This document shows positions 39,402 through 51,000 of a stretch of 64,000 nt of DNA, piece by piece. Position numbers and translations under genes: made by a program. How positions within the stretch are numbered: the stretch's first letter is position 1; each line of letters opens with the position of its first letter. This DNA is from Dirofilaria immitis (taxonomy: Eukaryota > Nematoda > Chromadorea > Rhabditida > Onchocercidae). Location of the stretch: NCBI GenBank assembly GCA_024305405.1, contig JAKNDB010000088.1, positions 2,312,001 to 2,376,000 of the forward strand. The letters run 5' to 3'. The notes under the pieces were generated by a model. That model worked only from the letters and a program-made list of their open reading frames with translations, was not told where the DNA came from and did no database searches.

Positions 39402-41830
39402 AATATTGAAGAAATTTTACCAGAATTATTTGGTGAAAAACGTGTATACTATTGTCAACGTTGCTTAAATCATGGTTTAGAAATAAAACGTAAAAATCAT
39501 AAATCAGAATGCGCTTATCGTTTTTGCATATGCAATGATTGCCAGGTAAAGAAAACATTAATAATTAATGAAAAATAATAAAAACAAAAAAAGGTTAAAG
39601 CGAAATACGAATCAAATAAGCTTATATTATATTATTTATTTACAGCTATGATTACTATCACTAAGTTACAGCAATTACTTATACTGTAATAAATATAAAA
39701 AATTTTTATCATTTTATAATTGATCATTGTTTTTCTTCTTTGCCTTTATACTTTTCTTATCAACATGATGATTTCTACCAATATATATGGGATTATAAAA
39801 GCGTTGAGTTATATCAACTTTACAGCATATTGCTTTTAGCCCGTGGCATCATAATGCTGCTATAGAGTCATAAGGATATTACGGCAACATGGAAGGATAG
39901 CAATAACAGAATATTACGGTAGCAGTAAATATATGCTAATATATGAAGTTATGGTAGAATGGAATTACATCAACATTACAGTGCTTACATAGAATCATGA
40001 CGATACTGCGGTAGAATGGAGTAATACCAGTAAATATACATTAATATATGGAGCAAATATATGTTAATATATAGCTCTCATTCCATGATACCTTAGTACT
40101 GTCGTAATCATAACGGTATTACGGTAGAATGGAGTAATACCGGCAAATATATATTAATATAAAGCTTTTATCCCGTGATACCATAATACTGCCATAGAAT
40201 CATAACGATAAGATAACATGGAAAATAGACAAGAGTAATAATGACAACAATAAAAAGTCCATTTATCTGCAGTAATATTTATTAATTTAATCCATTTCTA
40301 AAATATTATCACTATGTTTGTCAAGTGATATGAACTGATTTTTTTAAAATAATATTCTAATTCAGATGGTTGACAAACGGCGAGAACTAAATTCTCGATT
40401 GTTACAAATTGAAAGTATCTCATCACCACCACCACCACCACCACCACCACCACCACCACCACCACCACCATCACTATTACCGCCACCATCATTAGCAGCA
40501 CCACCACCGCCACAATCATCAGCATTACCACCATCATCTTCATTATCATTGTCATTATCTTCCTCATCATCATCATCGTTATCATTATCATCATCATCAA
40601 CATCATCATCATCATCATCGTCATCATCATCATCATCATCTTCGTCTTCATCATCATCGCTATCATCATTCTCACAACCGTTATCAAATAGCAATATTTT
40701 GACGACAACCGTTCCACTTCTTCCAGATATGAACTTGTTTTCTCCAACACCAGAACAAGCAATATCACCACCTGCTATGAGGGGAAAAGGTTGGCAGATG
40801 ATGTTGTAGGTAATTATATTCAAGTTTAAACTGAATCCAGTGATAGGAAAATTTTATAAATTTATAAATTTGGAAGTTTTTTTTTCATTTTTTTCCATTA
40901 TTTCACAATTCCACCATGCTAGTATTGATTGTTTTCTTTTAAGAAAATATATATATGTAATTTAATTTAATTAATTTTTAGAAAGGCGACCAAATTGTCA
41001 ACGTTGTGCGCAACATTCAGTATTAGCACGATTAAAGGGACATAAGCGTTGTTGTCCATTTCGAGATTGTCCATGCGCTAAATGTCAAGTTGTTCAAGAA
41101 CGGCAAAAACTTATGGCTGATCAGGTTTATATCCTATTTTCTTTTTATTTCTGAAATTTTATTATATTTTTAGCTTATATCGATAAAGTTGTTAAAATTA
41201 ATTAAAACATTCTTTTCTTTTTTTTTCCTTTTCCAGATAAAATTAAGACGACGACAAAAGAAACAAAAAATTTGGATGCATTAAATGATAGTGATAATTT
41301 GCGAAGAAACAATTTGCGAAGAAATCTAAGTAATTATTTTTGAAATCTTCGTCTTTTCTTTTTTAGGAAGATGAATTTAACGTATGAAATTAAATGCTAT
41401 CAATACAATAAAAAAATAATAGTCCATTTAATTTTCAAAATTCCATTTAATCATATAATACTTTCTATGAAATTCAAAATATTTCATTTAATATTAAATA
41501 ATATTTTGCTTAAAAATTATGAAAAATTGCTAAGAGAATTGAAGAGGAATTTGATGAAATACTTGAAAATTTAAAATTTCATGAATACATCGTAATATTT
41601 TCATACTATTCTATCATTTTATAGGCTTTTCGGAGCAGCACAGTCCATTATTTAGTGGTTGTTTGAAATGTGCCCAGCAAGTATTGGCCTATCAGCAAAT
41701 TTTAACATTTATCGATCCAACTGCAACCATTCAACCATCTGCATTTTCAGCTATTCTTGCTGCTTGTCCGCATAATAGTGATACTAATAATAATAATATT
41801 AGCAATGATGATAATAATAATAAACAATGA
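39399..41830 (+). CDS. mab-3: MAB-3-like transcription factor with two DM domains
   Basis: DM-domain zinc-finger proteins bind DNA in the minor groove and control sexual differentiation; nematode MAB-3, with two DM domains, directs male-specific traits. Exons: 39399-39545, 40366-40789, 40982-41124, 41237-41329 and 41625-41830 (TGA), about 337 residues. DM domain 1 (residues ~17-65) shows YYCQRCLNHG and CICNDCQ, continued by MVDKRRELNSRLLQ in exon 2. DM domain 2 (~191-240) shows NCQRCAQH, KGHKRCC and CPCAKCQVVQERQKLM, with the basic tail IKLRRRQKKQK. The intact spacing of Cys and His zinc ligands in both domains argues for function. Between the domains exon 2 encodes 15 Pro and a long Ser tract from CCA and TCA repeats. 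The exon 2 donor is taken at 40790 (phase 1) because it alone joins to exon 3 in frame. Exon 4 needs one A added at 41265-41270; then all phases agree. A TTATTTAG acceptor lies directly before the ATG. Confidence 0.92.
39815..40215. repeat. Imperfect ~115-bp tandem repeats in mab-3 intron 1
   Basis: Three to four diverged units, each with a segment like GGTAGAATGGAGTAATACC followed by AAATATATATTAATATA and a segment like ATAATACTGCCATAGAATCA. They are recognisably related but perhaps 75-85% identical, so older than the 57-bp array upstream. Weakly similar strings occur near 26.0-26.4 kb. Confidence 0.6.
40422..40664 (+). repeat. Coding (CCA)n / (TCA)n trinucleotide tract
   Basis: Inside mab-3 exon 2: about 15 CCA-type codons (poly-Pro) followed by TCA/TCG-rich codons (poly-Ser with Leu). 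The opposite strand is open as poly-Asp/Gly or poly-Met, which are shadows. Length variation between individuals would be expected. Confidence 0.95.
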
Positions 41831-44154
41831 TAATATATAATAACTAAGACAAGACTAATGATCAAAAAATATATATGTATTTTAAATTTCATTTATTCAT
41901 TACTCTAATTTCATAGCTTTTATTTTTCTTATCCAAAATGATCTCTCAACCTCTTAGAGAAAAGTTAATTTTTACTTCAAAAAAAAAAGAATAATTCAAA
42001 GTTAATAATATGAATTTAATTTAATATATTAATAACAGCTATATGTTGTATCAATAATTATTGATATATATTTATATCATTAAAAGTTAAAATTATATCA
42101 CAATAATATGCTAACAGATATGTTGCTTAAAATATTCGTCCTTTATAATATTATACTTTAAATTATTCCAATATGATTAAAATTAAATTAACGATAATTT
42201 TGAGATATAATACCTCCTGCTAAATTAATAAATTAATAACAAACTTTACAGTAATACTCTTCGATTTCAATATATTAAAAGGAAGGGAAAGACGAAAAGA
42301 TATGATCAAAATTATAAAAATCAAAATTTAATAATTTTACAAAGGAAAATTTTTTCAAATTTGATCGAACAAATTTGAATCGGAATTTTCGGAAATTAAA
42401 AAAAGGAAATTTTTGATTAGCTAATATAGTTGAAAAATGAAAATAAACTTTTTGATTAATTCAATTTACTTCATGTAAAATTTTTTTTCACGCATAGTTT
42501 AATTTTAAATTTACGTCACGTAAAAATACGTTATCAGATATTTGCCATTTGTATTATATGCCAAAAGCGTTTGCAGCCAAATTCTTTCCTTCTTTTTCGT
42601 TTTTAATTCTTTTATTTGTTTATTATAGAATTTTAAAATAGGAAAGAAAGAAATGAAATTTAAAATTTTTATCAATTAATTTTCATTTTCGATTTTTCCA
42701 TTTCAATTAATAACATTTTATAATTTTATGTATGAGATAAAGAAATATTTGAAAATATCGTAATTAAATGATAATTTTTGAATAATTAATTATTCGTTTT
42801 AATTTTTTTAATCGTTTTTTCCTTTCCAAAAATTATTTATTAATTTTATTGAAAATATTTATTTTATTCATATTATATAGCAATGAAATTATTTCCGATC
42901 AATTTATCAAATTTTATTTTTTAGCTTAATTATTCAAAAAATTAATAATTCTTATTGCTTGCAAAATTAATTTTGATATTTATATATATATTTTATGTAA
43001 ATGTTTTATATGTAAAATTTTCTTTTATATTTCTTTTTTCTCTTTTCACAATTCGAAAAAATATAATTCTTCTTTTATGTTTAAAAATTTCTATTTTCAT
43101 ATATTTAAATTTAAGTATATGAAAAATTTTCGTCAAATTTAAATTTATGCAAAAAAAAGATAAAAAATGAAAATTTTTCTTTCCTTTCATTTTAGTAATA
43201 GTATGATAATGATACTATGAATAGTTTTATTCATTTTTATGTTAGAAATTATCGAAACATTCTAACCAGCAAACATAAAAAAACGATAAATAAAAATTCC
43301 ATAGATCTTTCGATTCTATTTTTCGCTTATTGTAATTTAATTTAATTTACTTTATTCCATTACTATTCCATTGTATTCTATTCTATTCTTTTATTTTATT
43401 CTCGTATAAATATTAAAAAACTGAAATGGAAAAAGAAATAATTAAATTTTAATCCTTTAAATTATATTTACCTATTTTCTTGAATTTTTCATACTGCAAA
43501 TCTCAATAATCAATTGAACCATTTATTTCAAAAAGTTTTCTATTAAACAGAATAGTTATTGTTTAAATTATTTGCAAAATTTTCTCCTATAAAGAAATGC
43601 CTTATTATACTTTTACAATTGTAAAAGTATAAATATATTTGATAGAATTATATGAAAGGAATAGGAATGGAATAGTATGTGCAATTCTGATAAAATTATT
43701 AAATAAATTATTCATTTTTCTTGAAAATTTTAACCAATTATAGTAATAAAATAAAATAAGAAAAAGAATAGAATAGAATAAAATGGATGATAATAAAAAT
43801 GAAATATTTGTTATTTGTTAATGATATGGTTGATATCAATGTTGATAACTATTTTTTTAAATTATTAATTATATCCATATCGTTTCGTTTGAATTTGCAT
43901 TTTTAATATTTATTTATTTTTTCTTATCAAACAAAATTTTCAATATTTATAATAAAAATAAACAAAAAAAACAAAAATTTCGTCATCATTCCATGTTTTG
44001 CTTATTTTTCGATTTTTTATTTTCTTCTGTTTTTGTTTTTATGTTTTGATTGAAATTGCATTGATGTAAAATACATATAGATGTATTCGTTTTTTTTCGT
44101 TCAATTACTATTTGTTTTCATTTGGTAAATAAAATGAGAAATTTCATCTTATTA

Positions 44155-44190
44155 TCATATCATATCATATCATATCATATCATATCATAT
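44155..44190. repeat. (TCATA)n microsatellite
   Basis: About seven tandem pentanucleotide units. Confidence 0.9.
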
Positions 44191-44560
44191 TCAATATATG
44201 GTCTCTCTTTTAAAAAAAAAGAAAAAGAAAAAGGAAAAATGATAATTTCTTATTAAATTTCATTTCGTTGCTTTTTTGTTTTTAGAAAAGAAAAAAAGAA
44301 TTGAAAAAGGAAACTTTTATTATATCTTCCAATACGTATAATTTTGCAGTTAATATACATAGAAAGACAAAGAGAATTTTATTTAAAAAACTGCCATTTC
44401 TCTTTTATTTATTTATTTATTTTTTCATTGATTAAATGACAATATATAAAAAACAAATGCTTTTTTTCTTCTTTGATGGAAAAGTATTAAACGAATAGAT
44501 AATAATTGACAAATTTTATTTTTATTTTTTTTTATATTACTTACAGTAATCTATCGTATG

Positions 44561-44642
44561 TATTATTTATAATCAATATTACTACGATAATAGCCTCAAT
44601 AGTATTATTTCTAATCAATATTCCTACGACAACAGCCCCAAT
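44561..44642. repeat. ~42-bp imperfect tandem duplication
   Basis: A unit starting TATTATTTATAATCAATATT at 44561 recurs at 44603 with several substitutions. Confidence 0.7.
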
Positions 44643-46274
44643 AATTGTTTAATTATATTACATTAAATGAGATAAATGCAAGTAAAAATCATTGTTATGA
44701 TAAGAAGAAAAAAAGAAAGAATATCGAAATTTCCGCTATATTTTTTAGTAGATTATTTATTATACTAATTTTTATATTCAATGATAAGAAATTTTGTTGT
44801 AATATAATCAAGATTAGGAATTTAATTAAATATATATTAAGTTTCGATTTAATTATCGATTAAATTTTAGGTAATTTCGAATTATTCGCTCAATGCGCTA
44901 ATATATAATTAAATTTTAAAAATATTTATCAATGCATTAATAATATTAACTTTCAAAATAGATTGATTAGTATATTGGGTGAAAAAATAATGTAAACAAA
45001 GAAAAAATATATCAAATAAAAAAGCGAAAATATAAAAAAATGAGGAAAAAAATGAAAAATTTTAAATTATATTATTTTGAATAATAAAATTAAAAATAAT
45101 TAATTTATATTTGCATTAATTGTACTAATTAATTAATTAATTATTTTATGCAGAAAAATCATTAAATATAAAATTTTTTTTGCTGCAAAAATTTTGTTTT
45201 CTCTAATATTTGTTTTTTTTTCTTAAGGAATGAATAAATAAAATGAAAAGAATGAAATAGAAAATAGAAATAAAAATAAATGGAATTGCTGTATTTTAGA
45301 AAAAAACAGCAAAATTGTTAAATATTCAGAATAAAATGAAAAAAGAAATATTAAAATTTCAAAATAAGTTTTTATAATAAATTCATTATCGATTATTGTA
45401 TTTTAAATTATTTGAAAGTATTTGATATATACAATATTTAATTTTTTAAATATATTTTAATTAAATTTAATATATTTTATTATTTTAATTAATTTATATT
45501 TTAACTTTTTTCTTGTCGATTTATAGCAATTATACATAAAATATCAAATATTATCAAATAATTTAATAATATTGAAATATTACGCTTAATTGATTAAAAT
45601 GTTAAAAATAAAATAAAATCAAAAACGCGTTAATGCATTTGAAATTTGGTAAGAAACTGATCAAGATTATTAGCATTATTTGAATTTAAAAAGTTTAAAT
45701 TTTGGCTTAACAAATTTTTAAGCTTATTTCTCATAATTTGTATATTTCCTGTAATTTCTAATATATTTAATTTTATAACTGTTATGATATTTCTTTTCAA
45801 AAAATTTCAAATTTGTCAAAAAATAAAAAATTCTGTAAGAAAGTTAAATTTCAAAACTTTGGACACCAATGATTCATAGCTTCTTTTTATTTTCAATTTA
45901 TATCGAAAAATTAAATTAAATTTGAATGATTTAAAAAAAATCATTTACTAATATTCTCTGCCCCACGATATTCATTAACTTTAGATTTTATATTTGAAAT
46001 TCATATCTGATATTTAAAAAAGACACACTTCATTTCTAGAAAGTAAATCATCTTTACATGAATTAATTTACTGATTGCTTGATTGATTCAAAAATTATTT
46101 TGTCCATTGAATTCTCAATCAGATATTGGGAATTATCTTATGATAAAGCTAATTTGACTAAAATTATTTCACATATTCGTTAAAGGATTAAAAAGAAATT
46201 AAATTAAATTCGAATAATTTTAAAAATAAATGTCATTTAATAATATTTAAAATGAATATTGTACAAATCTTGGG

Positions 46275-46387
46275 ATCCTTGGCTAGTTTTTCTATCTGTT
46301 CTTTACAAGTATCCATGTACTGCTTCATAAATTCATCTTCCTGCACTTTATCTATCATAATTATACCTACCTGGAATATATATTACT
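46275..46387 (-). other. Short unexplained minus-strand reading frame beside the valS fossil
   Basis: Minus-strand frame preceded by TATATTCCAG (46378-46387), encoding a charged helical stretch with QEDEFMKQYMDTCKEQIEKL then AKDPKIC, ending in a stop near 46275. Its composition is protein-like and unlike the surrounding AT-rich sequence. It may be another transferred bacterial fragment or an isolated exon. I do not recognise the family. Confidence 0.3.
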
Positions 46388-46664
46388 TTTGTTTATGCCT
46401 ATATTATAATTAATATATTGTGAAGAATGGCAAAACGAACATCAATTTATACGAAACCTAGACGTATGTGTGAATTTCTTATGAAGCTTCACGTAGAATA
46501 TATTAACATTTTACGCATAAAGAAAAAATTCTCTTCTGAATCCTGACCGCATACTATCACGTTAACCCTCTCTTTCTCTAATGCCTATTTTATATCTATA
46601 TTAATACTCATTAAAGAGTAAAAACTGTTCCTTTTCTTATAAAGAAGCATATATTTTTTCTAAT

Positions 46665-46920
46665 CATTCTTTATTAATATCAGCCCAATAAGCATCAAGC
46701 ATTGCATGAGGAGTAATAACATTACCTTTCGATTTACTCATCTTTTTTTATCATTAGTTAAACATCAGCCGCTGATAACAATATTTTTCCACGGCAATGA
46801 ATTCGCATGATAATGTGCCTTCAAAATTATATAAAATGCCCAAGTTCTTATTATCTCATAGTTTTGACTGCGTAGATCTATAGGGAATATCTTATCGTAT
46901 CGATCACCTGGCAAGTACCT
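46665..46920 (-). pseudogene. valS: Decayed bacterial (probably Wolbachia) valyl-tRNA synthetase fragment
   Basis: Reading the minus strand from 46920, the frame gives [17 protein letters not shown], then [31 protein letters not shown], a stop, CLTNDKK, and after a one-base shift KMSKSKGNVITPHAMLDAYW. These are diagnostic of class Ia ValRS: the [10 protein letters not shown] segment, the WKNI.ISGW segment and the catalytic KMSKS loop (46730-46744). The family Trp of ISGW is a TGA stop at 46765-46767, the frame shifts in an A run before KMSKS, and further stops follow. Only about 85 of ~850 codons remain. This match resembles the alphaproteobacterial (Rickettsiales) type, not the nematode's own enzyme. 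It is not functional. Confidence 0.85.
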
Positions 46921-46924
46921 TTTT

Positions 46925-47045
46925 CTCTATAACATTATACAATTGCTCATTTTTTCTCTCCTGTTTTTGCCTTTCATTTTTATCTATGAATTCTTCTAAT
47001 TTATTCACGTTAGTAGTTGGTACATTTATATCTATATTCATAAAA
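46925..47045 (-). other. Short unexplained minus-strand frame adjoining the valS fossil
   Basis: Minus-strand ATG near 47041 opens a ~45-codon frame with MNIDINVPTTNVNKLEEF then a lysine/glutamate-rich helix, ending at the junction with the valS fossil. It does not look like the ValRS segment expected upstream of the fossil (the DTW..SS..PQ region), so either the transfer was rearranged or this is unrelated sequence. Confidence 0.3.
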
Positions 47046-47534
47046 ATCCTCGATATCAAAGCTGTTTAGCTATTAGTACAGAAGTGTTGTTGAAAGAATT
47101 TTAAAGATATGCAAATTTTTCTTATAATTTAAAATCTTTTTATACATTTTTAAATTACGATAGATAAATTCTTATTGCTTTTAGCATAGAGAAGTTTTGG
47201 AATTGCCTTATTATCAGATAATCTGATAAGCATACGAATGCGAATATATATATGCATAAATATTGAAGAAGGAAAGAATATGATAAAAGAGAATTGCAAT
47301 AAGATACCTTTAAATTTTAACAAAAAAAATTAAAAATTTTAGATTTTAAGAAGAAAAGATCAAAATTTATTTTATATACGAAATTGACAAACAAATATTT
47401 TATTAAATATTTTAAAATTTTTTATAAAATTTTATTTAAAATTTATATTCGTTTAAAATTTTATTAGTTTTACGAAGTTTTGCCTTATTTTAGAACATTT
47501 TTAAATTTTTCAAATTTCACAGAAAATTATTAAG

Positions 47535-47652
47535 CAATAATTTGATAATAATTATTTTAATGATAATTTGATTATCATCATTAAAATAATTATTAAACAA
47601 TAATTTGATAATAATTATTTTAATGATAATTTGATTATCATCATTAAAATAA
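47535..47652. repeat. 63-bp palindromic unit, tandemly duplicated
   Basis: Two copies start at 47535 and 47598. Each contains AATTATTTTAATGATAA and its near reverse complement, so each unit can fold on itself and the pair can form a cruciform. Copies are nearly identical. Confidence 0.85.
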
Positions 47653-47862
47653 CTTGTTTTTACTATAACTTTACAATCCTATTAAAAGAAAGACGTTCCT
47701 GTCAAAATATGCAACGTGAAATGTAGAAAAATGAGAACGAACACATACGTATGCCTTTAAATATAAACGTCAAATGTGCCATCAAGAAGTAGAAAAAATG
47801 CATAAACAAAAAATCTCTTGGTATTTGCTGGTTGGTCTGGACTGATATTAGCGCTATGCTTT

Positions 47863-47936
47863 GATCTGTGCCGTAGTATCATTTTGGCGATTGGTGTTTT
47901 GATCCACGTCGTAATATCATTTTGGCGATTCGTTGA
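47863..47936. repeat. 38-bp imperfect tandem duplication upstream of the importin gene
   Basis: GATCTGTGCCGTAGTATCAT at 47863 recurs at 47901 as GATCCACGTCGTAATATCAT, both followed by TTTGGCGATT. This is one of the least AT-rich stretches in the window and lies about 100-170 bases before the start codon, so it may hold promoter elements. Confidence 0.7.
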
Positions 47937-48020
47937 TCAAGTTTGTAAGTATTCTAAAATTCGCCTCACAGGAGCAATGTTAACTATCTAACTTTTCTGA
48001 AACATCTCCTAGAAAATTCG

Positions 48021-48038
48021 TTAAATTTCAGGAAAATG
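48021..48038 (+). promoter_or_regulatory. Candidate spliced-leader acceptor of the importin alpha gene
   Basis: TTAAATTTCAG ends at 48031, four bases before the ATG at 48036. TTTCAG just before a start codon is the usual arrangement at nematode SL trans-splice sites. Confidence 0.55.
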
Positions 48039-51000
48039 GATGAACCAGGACCATCGTCATCATCGTCATTCGGTTATGATGCTACTTCACGTGAAGCTAT
48101 GTATAAAAATAGAGGTAATTTATTATTCAAATTTATTTTTTCTCTTCCTATCTTCTTTCGGATTATTGAGAATAGACAAATTGCTTGCTTCTTGATTTAT
48201 TAATATAAATGGATTTTTTACATATTTAGAAGCAAACTTATGTTTTTTTTCATGAATAATGAAGTCTGCTTAAAATTATCGTGTTTTTGTAACATACATA
48301 AAAAGCATTAAGTATGTTACTAATCTAATTTCGTGAGTCATGATATTAGATTCTACTTAGTTTCTTTCTTGCCGTTTTTCACTTATTTTAATATTTTGAT
48401 AGGAATGCTTTTTTTATGTGAGAGAAATATTAGTAAACAAATAAAATATTTTTATTTTTATTCGTTTTGTCAAAGAATTTTTTTAGCAGAAGTTGTTTTT
48501 TTGTTGTTTGGAAATATTGATAAAGAAACAGTGATACGTTTTAGGTATGACGTCGGATGTTATGCGTAAGAGACGTGAAGAAGCTTGTGCTGAAATCCGT
48601 AAAGCCAGACGGTTGGATGATTTGAATAAACGACGCCAAATAGATCTAGCACCACCTGAAATCATTGAGGACCCGGATTATGAACCTGTAGGACACATTG
48701 GCGCTATTTGTTTATAATGAAAAGATTCTTTTTAAGCATATAGTTGGAATGATTTGAGTTTGCATCGTGATCTTCTTTCAGGAATCTAATGCACAGTCGT
48801 GTTCAGCATGGAGCCAAGTTATCACAATGGCAGATCACGAGCAGGTTGACAGTTGTGATTTTCATTTCTATAAATTATTAGTATATAGGGCTTTTCCAGT
48901 TTTTACTTTTATCTCAATTTTAAGCATTTATTAATATGATATTTCACTATATTCCATTAAGATTTCTACTTTCTTCAATGAGAATTTTTAGGTAAAATCA
49001 TTGTTATAGAATGTTAATATATCTGATAAAATTTCTACGTGTTCCGAAATACATTACTAAAATTTTATAATATAAATATGAAGTATAAGTAGGCTGGCTC
49101 TTTTAAGATTCTAAAGAAATTAATTTTTGAATAGATGTTTTAGCCCTGTACTGCAATGGATGAGCGAATTATTGCAAAGTTATATGGAGAATGCACAAGA
49201 GAGATCGAGGAATCGTTAGATTTCTACAGACGTCGCTTTCGTACAAGTAATTTTAGTGCAGCATATTTTCTGAACGGTTTTTTTATTCGATTGAATCATA
49301 TCCAGTTGTGTGAAGCGTCAGTGTTATACATATATGCGGAGGGAGAAGGAAAGCGAGAAAGAAAGAGATAAAGTAATGACTGTTGCCATAATATATAGTC
49401 TTATACATCCTGATATACAGCAGACTTTACATTAATAGATATGATAAGATGTATTCGGTCATTCTTCATTCCATAATGTGCCCTAGCATGCGATACTTAG
49501 CTATATATATTTAAAAAGTATGTTGTATAATGATCGTTATCTAATGTATTTTGTGGCGGTATTTCTTGCTATTTCAGTACATAATTTATTTTAAATCTTT
49601 GATTTATAGCCACTTATCGATTCCATATAACAACCAAGTTAACTTTTTTGTTTATCAGTGAAAAAGTTTTCGTATCCGACATGCTCTGCTGAATCGTCAA
49701 ACTATCTAAATAATTCTAATGACTATTTAATTTTTCCAAAATTATTGAGGAAGTAATTATTATTCTATTTTCATGGGAAATACTTATTGCTATTCCTTAA
49801 TATCTTCAACTTCTAATTTTATTTCAAAACTTGTAATAAGATTCAATACATATAGCTAAGAAGAATATTTTTAAAAAATATTAAAGGTAATGCCAGTGAT
49901 GTGGCAGATGAAATTGTTGCTTTAAATATAATACCTCGCATCGTGGAGTTGTTGCATACTGGACCATCTCTTAATATACGTCGAACTGCTACCCATGTTA
50001 TTGGTGCTATTGTTTCCATCTGTTCAACGCACACCGAAGCAATTGTCAAGAGTGGTGTAGTTCCATATTTGATTGATTTGATTGGGTAATGATTTTTTGT
50101 TTTTGACAATTTTCAAAAACTTTTTAATAATTTATTTTATCAGTATGGTTTTACAATTTTTTCTTATTTACCAGCAGTTTGCTGAAATATCACTTATATA
50201 ATTGGATATTTGCAGTAATCCAGACCGTGAATTACGTGAGCTGACATTATTTGCATTGGGAAACATAGCCGCTGAATGTTGTGAATACAGAGATCTGTGC
50301 ATTGAATATGGTATGGCCCAGAAAATGACAATGATTCCGGATGGGTATGTTTTGTTAAATAGTGCATGTTTCTGTTTTCATTGCTATTTTCCTTTTTCAA
50401 TTATTTGGATAAAGTTTCATCTTTATAGTATGACATTGATGGAAGCGCGGTGTGCTGTTTGGGCTGCTTCGAATTTATGTCGTGGAAAAGAGCCACCTGT
50501 AGATCTCGAAAAGGTTAATATAGGCTCAAATGATTCTTCTCGTATAAGTTTATGAGTTTAGTTATGCACGTGATTTCTTCTCAGCCAAATTTCCGTCATT
50601 TACAATCTATTGAATGATATAGTTTGATATGATTAGCTTTATACCTCGGGGCCGAGACATAATTTCTTAGGAATGAATAAAGATTTTTTTTCATTTTTAA
50701 AGTAATATAAGCCTGAATAAACAAATTAAAGAATCGTTCGTATGGTAATGTTGCTTTGTAATATTTTTAATTATATATTATAATTACAAGTATTTTTGCT
50801 TATACTACTTAATAAATAGTAATTCGTATGCTTAAATATTTTATTTTATAACAATCGATGAATTACAGATCTCAGTGTTGTTACCACTGTTCAATGAAGC
50901 TTTATACAGTAATGATACACTAATCATCTCAGATGCATGTCGTGCATTTGGTCGGTTACTTGATGCTATTCCAGAAAGTTCGTATAAATATATTCTGAAA

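Larger units (their letters stand above)
41831..46260. other. AT-rich desert, no gene seen
   Basis: 4.4 kb downstream of mab-3 with no conserved reading frame on either strand. It holds a TCATA pentanucleotide microsatellite (44155-44190) and an imperfect 42-base duplication (44561-44642). Confidence 0.6.

Noticed and set aside
40298..40823. Minus-strand frames rich in Met, Asp or Gly opposite mab-3 exon 2
   Set aside because: They are complements of the CCA and TCA codon repeats; the plus frame is tied to DM-domain exons on both sides.
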